DNA of 64,000 bases, taken from the NCBI GenBank assembly GCA_032622095.1, contig CP136063.1, forward strand, positions 145,505,379-145,569,378, in the 5' to 3' direction. The position numbers and the translations under genes are program-made. Shown in pieces: positions 47,700 through 57,821 of this stretch (within the stretch, counting starts at the first letter, position 1; each line of letters starts with the position of its first letter). The notes beneath the pieces are model-generated. The model saw nothing but the letters and a program-made list of their open reading frames with translations. It made no database searches and was not told the origin of the DNA. Origin of the DNA: Siphonodentalium dalli. Its lineage: Eukaryota > Mollusca > Scaphopoda > Gadilida > Siphonodentaliidae.

Positions 47700-48110
47700 A
47701 CCAGAATAAAAAGAAGAAAATTCTAAGTTGAAAAAGCGCATAACTCTTTCAGATATAATCGGACCAAAGCCAAATTCGAATTTGATCTGTATTTTCATGT
47801 GATTAATGCACATAATAAATTTGAAAGCTATTGGATAATCACAACTAGTTATCAAATGTTCAACAAAATAATCAGAAATTCTAAGTCGAAAATGGGCATA
47901 ACTCAGCCAGAAATATTCAAAGTGGATTCAAATTCAAACTCTATCAGGACTTTCCCATATGGAAGCCACATACAAAGTTTCATCAAATTCTGTTGAATAC
48001 TGTACATATTATAATCCAGACAAAAATCTTCCAGAGTGATGGCCAGACACGCAGATGGATGGACGGATGGTATGACACCTTTCATTTCTGCAGTCCATTG
48101 CATCAGCTTT
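47700..48110 (+). mobile_element. Tandem-core element fragment
   Basis: Two units of about 180 bp share AAATTCTAAGT(T/C)GAAAA, GCATAACTC and a TCATGTG/CCATATGGAAGC segment. They are followed by GCAGATGGATGGACGGATGG, the kind of tail seen ahead of the terminal hairpins elsewhere. No clear hairpin end. Confidence 0.45.
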
Positions 48111-48315
48111 ATATAACCTAATAAGCCAAAATTCACCTGAGTTACAGCTATACATTTTTAAATCCAAGATGGTCACAACTCTTTTGTAACCTGTATGGAG
48201 TCACCAAGATGGCTACATATGGTTTATGACTATGGACACATTCCCTTAACATGAACACTGGACATTCATGCATGTTTGTACATGACATTTGGCAGCTCAG
48301 TGGCCTTCTGGGTTA

Positions 48316-49385
48316 TCTCATATATATTTTGAAGACCTCTGTTTGTTTGTCTGTCTGTCTGTATGTCTGTCATTAATACAAATCTACGATTCTCGACCGA
48401 TCGAGACGAAACTTGGTACGTGTGTGTAGTTTGACCGGGCGGTGGACGTTGTCGTATTGGCGAGCCCGTGCGGCGCCCGCTTCGCGCATGCGCAGACGAG
48501 ATCTCGGAAACGGGTGGAGCTATCGACTTGAAATTTGCTATGTGAATGTATCTTGCCCCGGATGCGAATTTTATCGGGTCGCCGAGCCCGTGCGACGCCA
48601 GCTTCGCGCATGCGCAGACGAGATCTCGGAAACGGGTGGAGCCATCGACTTGAAATTTGCTATGTGAATGTATCTTGCCCCGGATACGAATTTTATCGGG
48701 TCGCCGAGCCCGTGCGACGCCAGCTTCGCGCATGCGCAGACCAGATCTCGGAAACGGGTGGAGCTATCGACTTGAAAATACGAATTTTATCGGTGCGGCG
48801 CCCGCTTCGCGCATGCGCAGACGAGATCTCGGAAACGGGTGGAGCTATCGACTTGAAATTTGGTATGTGAATGTATCTTGCCCCGGATACGAATTTTATC
48901 GGGTCGCCGAGCCCGTGCGACGCCAGCTTCGTGCATGCGCAGACGAGATCTCGGAAACGGGTGGAGATATCGACTTGAAATTTGGTATGTGAATGTATCT
49001 TGCCCCGGATACGAATTTTATCGGGTCGCCGAGCCCGTGCGACGCCAGCTTCGTGCATGCGCAGACGAGATCTCGGAAACGGGTGGAGATATCGACTTGA
49101 AATTTGGTATGTGAATGTATCTTGCCCCGGATACGAATTTTATCGGGTCTCCGAGCCCGTGCGACGCCAGCTTCGCGCATGCGCAGACCAGATCTCGGAA
49201 ACGGGTAGAGCTATCGACTTGAAATATGTGAATGTATCTTGCCCCGGATGCGAATTTTATCGGGTCGCCGAGCCCGTGCGACGCCAGCTTCGCGCATGCG
49301 CAGACCAGATCTCGGAAACGGGTAGAGCTATTGACTTGAAATTTGGTTTTTGAATAGCCCGGACAACGTCGGGCTCATCGGCTAG
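48316..49385 (+). mobile_element. Helitron-like element HelA-1 with eight ~122-bp monomers
   Basis: It starts TCTCATATATATTTTG after a host A (48315). A TCTG/TTTG microsatellite and a unique ~110-bp leader follow. Eight head-to-tail monomers then come, mostly 122 bp (landmark TTCG.GCATGCGCAG at 48481, 48603, 48725, 48806, 48928, 49050, 49172 and 49289; one is cut to 81 bp, one is 117). The end is AGCCCGGACAACGTCGGGCT (a hairpin with one bulge), then CATCGG and CTAG (49382-49385). The 5' TC, 3' hairpin and CTRR are Helitron hallmarks. The next element starts with no intervening base. Open frames in both directions are periodic by-products of the array. Confidence 0.8.
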
Positions 49386-49808
49386 TCTCATATATATTTT
49401 GAAGACCTCTGTTTGTTTGTTTGTCTGTCTGTCTGTCTGTCATTTATACAAATCTACGATTCTCGACCGATCGGGACGATACTTGGTACGTGTGTGTAGT
49501 TTGACCAGGCGGTGAACGTTGTCGTATTGGCGAGCCCGTGCGGCGCCCGCTTCGCGCATGCGCAGACGAGATCTCAGAAACGGGTGGAGCTATCGACTTG
49601 AAATTTGCTATGTGAATGTATCTTGCCCCGGATACGAATTTTATCGGGTCGCCGAGCCCGTGCGACACCAGCTTCGCGCATGTGCAGACGAGATCTCGGA
49701 AACGGGTGGAGCTATCGACTTGAAATTTGCTATGTGAATGTATCTTGCCCCGGATACGAAGTTTATCGGGTCGCCGAGCCCGTGCGACGCCAGCTTCGCG
49801 CATGCGCA
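48481..49808. promoter_or_regulatory. Repeated NRF-1-like palindromes in the HelA monomers
   Basis: Each monomer carries a version of CGCGCATGCGCA. This fits the animal NRF-1 consensus YGCGCAYGCGCR in eight of eleven monomers; the ones at about 48930, 49052 and 49675 carry a single change. Whether a factor binds here is inference, but the spacing is regular and the CpG content is far above the surrounding DNA. Confidence 0.45.
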
Positions 49809-49915
49809 GACCAGATCTCGGAAAAGGGTGGAGCTATCGACTTGAAATTTGGTTTTTGAATAGCCCGGACAACGTCGCCCGGACAACGTCGGGCTCATCG
49901 GCTAGTCTATTATAT
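49386..49915 (+). mobile_element. Helitron-like element HelA-2 with three monomers
   Basis: It starts TCTCATATATATTTTG directly after the CTAG of HelA-1. It has the same leader and three 122-bp monomers (landmarks 49551, 49673, 49795). The terminal hairpin segment is partly doubled (CCCGGACAACGTCG twice) before CTAG at 49912-49915. Confidence 0.8.
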
Positions 49916-50350
49916 ATTTTGGAAGATCTGTGTGTGTGTGTGTGTCTGTGTAGTCCAGGAGATCGGGGGGTAGTGCTGCTCATATTGACGGACAAGCTGC
50001 GACCATGTTATTTTTAATGTTTCATGTATGGTAATGAAGAAAAATTATGATAGCAAGAACAAATTTGTAGCCTTCTTCGTTTTTTTTTTTGCGAATTTTT
50101 GGCATTTTTTAGCCCAAATTTTTTTTCAATTTAGTATGATTTTGGTGATTAAGTTGAATAGTAATTGTGTTAATAATGTTAAATAACTAATCGTGCTAAA
50201 AAAAATTGAAGAATTTAAAAAAAATTTAAATTTTTTACCATTTAATTTTTTTTTTAATGCAAAATCGTCCAAATTGCAACCATTTCATCTTAGTATGATT
50301 TTAATGGTTAAATTCGCCATTAATTATTTTAATAGTGTTAAATAATTTAC
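49916..50350 (+). mobile_element. Third, divergent Helitron-like 5' end joined to HelA-2
   Basis: TCTATTATATATTTTGGAAG begins immediately after the preceding CTAG and is followed by a GT/CTGT microsatellite and GTCCAGGAGATCGGGG. The 49950-50005 segment occurs in reverse orientation at 53350-53427. Downstream, AGTATGATTTT..TGGTTAA and GTGTTAAATAA recur at about 50133 and 50293, amid long A and T runs. No CTRR end was located, so the right limit is approximate. Confidence 0.5.
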
Positions 50351-51410
50351 AATTTGTCTTCTGCAATGTTTTTAAATGGATTTAAGAAGGTTTCTACTTG
50401 TTTTCTAAGTTGAGGGGGGTCTAATTCAAATCCAATTAAACATTGAACTGTTCAAAATTAGATCAATTTCTTAAGGCGTATGGTAGATATACGTAACTAG
50501 TTTTCAAAACTTATACATATGCCTTTCTATCATGTGCGTTATGCACGCGAGTCGGATTTTACAAATTAAATTATGATGAAAAACCCTGAATTTTGGGTGT
50601 GATCACATTTGTGGTCATAATATTCCAATTAGAGAGTGGATGGACATGGGGCATGCGACACTGTGCAGTATATATGTATATGACAAGCATGACATGAGAT
50701 ATTAGTATCTTTCTACTAAACTGTGCTTCCAGAGTTATCAGGAATAGAGTATCGGTGTTATTTCTTACCCAAATAAATTTTAAAACGGGGTATGTGGGTT
50801 AAAGGACCGCTGGGAGATAATAGGATGTCCAATGACTCCTATATTTCTATCGTATCACAGTAAAGCTGTTTTTGTAAAATTGGCGCGGTTTACACGATCA
50901 AAGTTCGATTTTCTTTACAATATGTTACAAGCAACTAATTATATAGAGTTACGCTTCTTGAATTTGTGTAGGGAAACTCGAGTCAGCATAACAAAAAAAT
51001 CTGGCTGCTGATTGGTTGATTATCATTGAGGGAAATATGGAAGGGGTCTGGATATTTTTATGCTGCTGATTTATGTGCAGTAAATGGAGTAGTTGTAGAA
51101 ATGCAAGATTATCGTTTGAAAAAAAATACCGAAAGGTGCGCGTTTGTTGTCACATACTGGTGCAACGGATGACGTTCTAAGGAAAAATTGACCACTTGAA
51201 GTTCAAATAGGCTTAACCCATGGCCGGAGGGACTTTTAGTTAACACTGTCATCTATGGAAAATAATTAGGTGTTTGTAACCTATAGATACGAAGCTTCGG
51301 TACATTAATTATTATTCATATATTACTATATTTAAATCAGACGTATGCATACAGTCGGTGTCGAAACAAAAACACGAATGTACCGATTATTCGTGACATT
51401 CAAGTTAAAT
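50350..51410. other. Stretch without recognised genes
   Basis: AT-rich sequence with short frames only. One CGAAGCTTCG palindrome (51290-51299) links it to the duplicated module that follows. Confidence 0.4.
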
Positions 51411-51569
51411 GTTCAATAATAGAAAATTATACTGTGACTGCTCCATTCATCATGTTAATCAAGGTGTATCGTTATTAATAACAGTATACAGTAATATCGA
51501 AATAAGAAGAATCACGTGGCCCTGGGTACTTATCCCCCAGCGCTGTGGCAAACAAATTGACAATGTATT

Positions 51570-52225
51570 CTTAAACCCAAACCTGTGGCGGTTTTTCATC
51601 CAATGTACCGAAGCTTCGTGCCATGTACCGAAGCTTCGTGACGTGTCAGAACTCCAGGAATATACCACCACAGGACATCATATGGCACCGATAACAAACG
51701 TTGAATGGTGACCAGAAACCCGGATATTAATAATTTCAGATCATAATTAGCATCGATATTAACCCATCGAGGAATATGTCATAATGACACACTATATTAC
51801 ACCCACCCCTATATAACTGCCCCCTCTCTGACACAGGGCTACATGTAAGAAGATTATCGATGTCTACTTAATGAGACTATACAGTTCCGTCAAAATCTGG
51901 TGAAAAATGTGACCTCGCATCGTTAACCCCAAATCTGTGGCGATTTTTCATCCAATTTACCGAAGCTTCGTGACACGTACCGTCAAATGGCATCAGACGT
52001 TGAATGGTCACCATAAACTGCGATATCAGTCATTTCAGATCGTAACTATCATAGAAATATATATTAATCCATGGTGTAATTATATCAAAATGACACACTA
52101 TATTACACCCACCCTATATAACTGCTTTACTTCAGCCCTGACACAGTGCTACATACAAGACGTTTATCCATGTCTACTTAATGAGAGTATACAGTTCTGT
52201 CAAAATCGGCCGAACAATTTGGTCT
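51570..52225 (+). repeat. Duplicated ~310-350-bp module with TATA box and CGAAGCTTCG palindromes
   Basis: Two diverged tandem copies share, in order, CTGTGGCG(G/A)TTTTTCATCC, ACCGAAGCTTCGTG, ACGTTGAATGGT, AATGACACACTATATTACA, CCCACCC(C)TATATAACTGC, a GACACAG.GCTACAT segment and TGTCTACTTAATGAGA. TATATAA lies at 51810-51816 and 52115-52121. The 10-bp palindrome CGAAGCTTCG lies at 51609, 51629 and 51961 (also 51290). A core TATA element with a conserved flank in two copies suggests a duplicated promoter or LTR-like region, but no dependent gene is visible. Confidence 0.6.
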
Positions 52226-52449
52226 ATAAATGCCGCAGTGTGACACATTTAAGATAGACCAAAACAATAAACACCTTTCAACCCAAAGATAGTTACATTT
52301 TAATTGAAAAAATAGTCCAAGCATGAAAAGTTTATTTTTGCCGATATTTAAGTCAAGTTTTTGAGAGAATAGTCCAATATTTTTGGTGATGTCAGTGGTG
52401 ACAATAGTAACAATTAACCATGGTACATCAGACATGTTAGTATTCAATG

Positions 52450-52990
52450 TATAGAAGGCAGAATAGCCAATTTTGTACATCATCCACAACTTGTAATCGA
52501 TTGCAGGACATGCTGGGGCAATATTTACCATTTTCCATATTTTGGCAGCCATTTTGGCAGCCATTTCGGCCAAAGTAAGAATTTTGGGTCCATTGAGTTG
52601 GAATATTCATAAGTAATCATGTGCATCACTTACATTTCAAAGTTATGTTCATTTCTTGTTAAAATATGACTAGAATCCCAATTGTGATGTTTTTGTGTGA
52701 AATTGTATACCGCATTCTGTAAATTCGTATTTTTGAGGGAAGGGGTAATAGGACCCCAAAAAGTGCATATTGAATTGCCCCAATGATCAGTTAATATACA
52801 AAATACAAAATAAAGTCACATTACTCAACCTGTTCCAAACAGCATGAATCGATCTAGAAGATATTTGTAAAAAGTTATATTTTCAACTTCCGGCGGCCAT
52901 TTTGGTGGCCATCTTGGATGGTGAGTTTCAATTTTGCCCCAAAAAAGTGACATTATGTCTTACCTTCACGAAAATATATACATTTGTATA
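52450..52990. repeat. Dispersed repeat R, copy 2
   Basis: Homologous to 19430-19907. This copy is longer, with GGCAGCCATTTTGGCAGCC and CGGCGGCCATTTTGGTGG inserts and an uninterrupted right side. It shows what the first copy looked like before the Helitron-like insertion at 19908. Confidence 0.7.
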
Positions 52991-53430
52991 CATTTTACAA
53001 GATTGTTACCGCTATAATTTGCATAAAACTGACTTAGAATCTGGTCTGAAAAACAGCGGCCATGATGGACGCCATTTTGACTGGAGTCTATATGGCCACT
53101 TTTTTTTCTTGTTAACATTGCTTAAAAGTTGAAGGACATAATAAGGAACAAAATGAGTGGGGAGAAGTTAAGTCCCAAGGGGTGCAAGGGTGCCAATATT
53201 AGCTCCCGGAATACTAGTAGTACTATGACGTCGCCGGAAAATTCTTCTATTTTCGGTCGTCGGGGTAGGTCAATAAAAACATGTTTTTCGCCAATTAAGC
53301 TACAAATTCACCACTGCTATCATGGATTTTCGTAATCTACATATATTTTACTACAAAATTAGACTGGATAGCACTTGTCCGTCAAAATGAGCAACATTTG
53401 TTATTTCTTGGGGTCGATCTCCTGGACTAG

Positions 53431-54125
53431 TGTGTCTGTGTGTGTGTTCGCGATGGACTCGAAAACGGCCGACCCGATTTCGATGAAACTTGGTATGTGT
53501 GGGTATTTTCGGCCGAGAACTGGCATAGGCCTATTAATTTGTCCGTGCGACGTGACCTTGACCTTGAAATCGGGTAATTTCAAGGTCAAACGCCCGAATA
53601 TCACGGTATTTCGATGAAACTTGGTATGTGGAAGTATTTTCGGCCGTGGGGTGGCATGGCCCTATTAATTTGTCCGTGCGACGTAACCTTGACATCGGGT
53701 CATTTCAAGGTCAAACGCCCGAATATCACGGGATTTTGATGAAACTTGGTATGTGGGGGTCCTTTCGTATGGGGAGTCTCATAAACATATTCATTTGCCC
53801 GTGCGACGTGACCTTGAAATCGGGTCAATTCAAGGTCAAATCGACAATTTTTATGGGATTTCAACGAAATTTGATACATGGGGGTACTTTTGTCAACTGA
53901 GTGTTTTGGACGGGTCAAATCGTGACCCCGACCTGGCCTTGACCTTCAAAAGGATAAATTCAAAGTCAAATCGGGTAAAACCGGATGGATTTCGACGGGC
54001 ACGTTTGTCCGGTACTTTTGTCCGGGCAGTGTTTTGGACTGGTCAAATCGTGACCCCACTTGACCTTGACCTTCAAAATGGACAATACAAGGTCAAAGCC
54101 CGGACGAAGTCGGGTCACCTTCTAG
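53431..54125 (+). mobile_element. Helitron-like element HelB-1 (5' end lost)
   Basis: Core units of about 125-131 bp (GAAACTTGGTATGTG at 53485, 53616, 53741) alternate with TTGACCTTGAAATCGGG / TTTCAAGGTCAAA blocks. The end is GCCCGGACGAAGTCGGG hairpin, then CACCTT and CTAG (54122-54125). The 5' end is replaced at a GT-rich run by an inverted fragment of the 49916 family (53350-53427). Confidence 0.7.
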
Positions 54126-54586
54126 TCTATTATATATTTTGGAAGATCTGTGTGTCTGTCTGTGTGTTCGCGATGAACTCGAAAACGGCCCACCCGATTT
54201 CGATGAAACTTGGTATGTGGGGGTATTTTCGGCCGGGGACGAACATAGGCATATTAATTTGTCCGTGTGACATGACCTTGACCTTGAAATCGGGTCATTT
54301 CAAGGTCAAATTTTTATGGGATTTCGACGAAATTTGATACGTGGGGTTACTTTTGTCCACTGATTGTTTTGGACGGGTCCAATCGTGACCCCGACCAGAC
54401 ATTGACCTTCAAAATGATAAATTCAAGGTCAAATCGGGTAAAACCGGATGGATTTCGACGGGCACGTTTGTCGGGTACTTTTGTCCGGGCAGTGTTTTTG
54501 GACTGGTCAAATCGTGACCCCACTTGACCTTGACCTTCAAAATGGACAATTCAAGGTCAAAGCCCGGACGAAGTCGGGTCACCTAG
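54126..54586 (+). mobile_element. Helitron-like element HelB-2
   Basis: It begins TCTATTATATATTTTGGAAG directly after the preceding CTAG and ends at CTAG 54583-54586 after the same CCCG..CGGG hairpin, here without the TT of the other copies. It is 461 bp, shorter because it has fewer core units. Confidence 0.8.
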
Positions 54587-55156
54587 TCTATTATATATTT
54601 TGGAAGATCTGTCTGTCTGTGTGTCTGTCTTGTGTGTTCGCGATGGACTCGAAAACGGCCAAACCGATTTCGATTAAACTTGGTATGTGGGTGTATTTTC
54701 GGCCGGGAACTGGCATAGGCCTATTAATTTCAAGGTCAAACGCCGGAATATCACTGGATTTCGATGAAACTTGGTATGTGGGGGTACTTTCTTATGGCGA
54801 GTCTCATAAGCATATTCATTTGCCCGTGCGACGTGACCTTGACCTTGAAATCGGGTAACTTCAAGGTCAAATCGCCAATTTTGATGGGATTTCGACGAAA
54901 TTTGATACTTGGGGTTACTTTTGTCAACTGATTGTTTTGGCGGGTCCAATCGTGACCCCGACCAGACCTTGACCTTCAAAATGATCAATTCAAGGTCAAA
55001 TCGGGTAAAACCGGATGGATTTCGACGGGCACGTTTGTCAGGTACTTTTGTCCGGGCAGTGTTTTTGGACTGGTCAAATCGTGACCCCACTTGACCTTGA
55101 GTTTCAAAATGGACAATTCAAGGTCAAAGCCCGGACGAAGTCGGGTCACCTTCTAG
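54587..55156 (+). mobile_element. Helitron-like element HelB-3
   Basis: TC start abuts the CTAG of HelB-2; its own CTAG is at 55153-55156. It is 570 bp. The ordering of GACCTTGACCTTGAAATCGGG-type blocks (motif class, not exact) is the same as in the neighbours. Confidence 0.8.
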
Positions 55157-55855
55157 TCTATTATATATTTTGGAAGATCTGTGTGTGTGTGTGTCTGTCT
55201 GTCTGTAATTGATGGACTCAAAAACGGCCGAGACGATTTCGATGAAACTTGGTATGTGTGGGTATTTTCGGCCGGGGAGTGACATGGGCCTATTAATTTG
55301 CCTGTGCGACGTGACCTTGACTGTGAAATCGGGTAATTTCAAGGTCAAACGCCCGAATATCACGGTATTTCGATGAAACTTGGTATGTGGGTGTATTTTC
55401 GGCCGGGGAGTGGCATAAACCTATTAATTTGGCCGTGCGACGTGACCTTGAAATCGGGTCATTTCAAGGTCAAACGCCCGAATATTACGATGAAACTTGG
55501 TATGTGGGGGTACTTTCGTATGGGGAGTCTCATAAGAATATTAATTTGCCCGTGCGACGTGACCTTGGCCCTGAAATCGGGTCAATTCAAGGTAAAATTT
55601 TGATGGTATTTCGACGAAATTTTATTTGACTTTTGTCCACTGGGTGTTTTGGACGGGTCAAATCGTGACCCCGACCTTACCTTGACCTTCAAAATGATCA
55701 ATTCAAGGTCAAATTGGGTAAAACCGGGTGGATTTCGACGGGTACTTTTGTTCGGGCAGTGTTTTGGACGGGTCAAATTGTGACCCCACTTGACCTTGGC
55801 CTTCAAAATAGACAATTCAAGGTCAAAGCCCGGACGAAGTCGGGTCACCTTCTAG
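55157..55855 (+). mobile_element. Helitron-like element HelB-4
   Basis: TC start abuts HelB-3. The terminal hairpin and CTAG (55852-55855) are followed by a host T and unique sequence. It is 699 bp. This is the last member of the concatemer. Open frames through the array (up to 194 codons at 53753-54337) have periodic translations that track the repeat and are not genes. Confidence 0.8.
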
Positions 55856-55920
55856 TTAAATATAAAATTGAATTAGCTTATACTCTTTCGTGTACATATG
55901 TCATACTGTTACATGCTGTT

Positions 55921-55965
55921 ACAGTAAAACCTCACAAAATCTCCCCTTTGGACTAAACTTTCTTT
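55921..55965. mobile_element. Possible pogo/mariner-like solo end
   Basis: ACAGTAAAACCTCACAAAAT resembles the CAGT..AACCTC ends of some Tc1/mariner and pogo families. No partner end was seen. Confidence 0.25.
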
Positions 55966-56189
55966 TTGGTTTATTGAAAATCGTGCCATGAGGAAACATG
56001 AAGCTGCCATTAAAAAGAGTGAACAGCAAATAGTCCATTGATGCAACTTTAATAACAACACAATAATAAAAATAGTTATTTTAAACTGATGATGCACATG
56101 CATATATTAACAAGGGGTTCGCATCTAAGATGCTTTTGTCGAGTTTTTTGGCAGTCAAACCAAACTTCTGCCAATAAGGTGCACAACCC

Positions 56190-56960
56190 TCGGGGAAAAA
56201 AGTTGGACGGTGGTATATTATTGCAACCGACCTATATACCAAATATCAATTGAATCCGTTAATATTTCATTGAGTTATCGCACTAACGGTGATAAAATTG
56301 TGATTAAAATAGACAAACTAAGACCCATAACTCCGCGAAAACAACTCGGACAAACCTGGTTTTCGAACTCGTCCGAGATATTGTTGCAGGAGACGCATAT
56401 ACCAAATATTGTTGAAATCAGTTAATATTTCATCGAGTTATCGCGCTAACGGTGATAAATTTGCTAAAAATAGACAAACTAAGACCCATAACTCTGCGAA
56501 AAAATTCGGACAAACCTGGTTTTCGAACTCGTCCGAGATATTGTTGCAGGAGACTCATATACCAAATATTGTTGAAATCGGTTAATATTTCATCGAGTTA
56601 TCGCGCTATCGGTGATAAGATTGCTAAAAATAGACAAACTAAGACCCATAACTCCGCGAAAATTTTTTGGACAAACCTGGTTTTAGAACTCGTCCGAGAT
56701 ATTGTTGCAGGAGACTCATATACCAAATATTGTTGAAATCGGTTAATATTTCATCGAGTTATCGCGCTAACGGTGATAAAATTGCTAAAAATAGACAAAC
56801 TAAGACCCATAACTCCAGAATTTTTTTTCGGACAAACCTGGTTTTCGAACTCGTCCGAGATATTGTTGCAAGAGTCTCATATACCAAATATTGTTGAAAT
56901 TGGTTATCGTGCTATCGGTGAAAAACTAAACTAAAAACCATCTAAGATGGATAACTCTTG
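56190..56960 (+). repeat. ~161-bp tandem array, four to five units
   Basis: AGACCCATAACTC recurs at 56321, 56482, 56642 and 56803 (161, 160 and 161 bp apart). A degenerate unit sits at each edge. Each unit contains GACAAACCTGGTTTT, GAACTCGTCCGAGATATTG, ATATACCAAATATTGTTG and TTATCGCGCTAACGG. The style matches the other tandem-core elements. A homopolymer of 15 C (57087-57101) follows after 130 bp. Open frames are repeat-derived. Confidence 0.85.
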
Positions 56961-57233
56961 TAAAAAAGTTCGGACATGACCCATTTTCTACAGGCAGTAA
57001 ATAGTCATTGGGGGCAACTGCCATACCAATTTTTTTTTGAATCCGTTCACAAATGTCAAAGTTATAAGGCATTCTTTAGGTCGGAACCCCCCCCCCCCCC
57101 CATTACCACCATTATATATCTAAACCATGTTCCCCCAAACACCTGTGATAAAGACAAAGGAAATCTACAACATAGCAGCAAACACCCACAATCAAGCTGT
57201 GTGTACCTCATGTTCTACTATCCGTTCTATCAC

Positions 57234-57395
57234 CTGGTACGTTCTGAAAGTTGGGTTCCCAGTTTGCTGATTAATGTGTGCCTGAGTGTTAGTAAATGAT
57301 TTTTCTCCAATAATCCGAGAGGTCTTTTTGACCATGGTGTCACCATCATGTCCAGCGACAACAAGAGGCAAGTCAGGACCACCTTGAGTGACATT
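57234..57395 (-). CDS. Candidate internal coding exon of an unrecognised host gene
   Basis: On the minus strand a pyrimidine-rich tract ending TTTCTCTACCAG precedes the segment and GTGATAG follows it, giving AG and GT borders. The segment is 162 bp, a multiple of three, open in one frame, and starts NVTQGGPDLPLVVAGHDGDT, ending in FRTYQ. The 54 residues are of mixed, protein-like composition, unlike the low-complexity frames elsewhere. I do not recognise the family. The frame has no ATG at its start, so it would be an internal exon of phase 0. No partner exon was established: a small AG-bordered segment near 59100-59127 on the same strand is possible but weak. It could still be a chance open frame or part of a transposon. 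Confidence 0.4.
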
Positions 57396-57606
57396 CTGGT
57401 AGAGAAATCAGCAATACATGCGGTTAGTAGGTGCTCAGGCAAGAATGATTTCTCCCAAAAAAGATTAGTGAGAAATGACAAAATATCTGATGTACTTTTT
57501 TTTAAAGCAAATATTTTGTTTCAGAAGTCACTGTGATGTTATAAAAATATTGCAACAATTTTCCTAAGGGCTTCAGAAATAAATTCCCACATGCCTAAAT
57601 ACAGGA

Positions 57607-57821
57607 TTAACCCTTTCAGTGCCAAGTCCGAATTTTGTATCAACCCATATTTTCTTGATCATTTTTCAAATTTATTGATTATAATAATGTGATACATTGA
57701 TGGAAAGAGCTCTAACAGCTCTTTCCATCAATGTATCACATTATTATAATCAATAAATTTTAAAAATGATCAAGGAAATATGGGTTGATTCAAAAATCGG
57801 ACTTGGCACTGAAAGGGTTAA
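57607..57821. mobile_element. piggyBac-like foldback MITE (TTAA family 1)
   Basis: TTAA at 57607-57610 and 57818-57821 flank a 207-bp, near-perfect inverted repeat. The terminus is CCCTTTCAGTGCCAAGTC and the arms meet at AGAGCTCTAACAGCTCT near 57714. The arms are about 100 bp with very few mismatches, so the element is young. Non-coding. Mobilisation by a piggyBac transposase is inferred from TTAA and CCCTTT ends. Confidence 0.92.

Noticed and set aside
48266-50017. Overlapping Arg/Ala-rich frames of 70-155 codons on both strands
   Set aside because: They repeat with the 122-bp Helitron core and restart at each monomer. Frames open on both strands at once are typical of GC-rich tandem DNA, not genes.
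51570-52225. Pair of LTRs of a small retrotransposon
   Set aside because: The copies abut with no internal region, primer-binding site or TG...CA ends, so a tandem duplication is simpler.
53753-54858. 194- and 136-codon frames in the HelB array
   Set aside because: Their translations repeat the FKVK/GMWGYFRPG-type unit of the tandem core and cross element boundaries.
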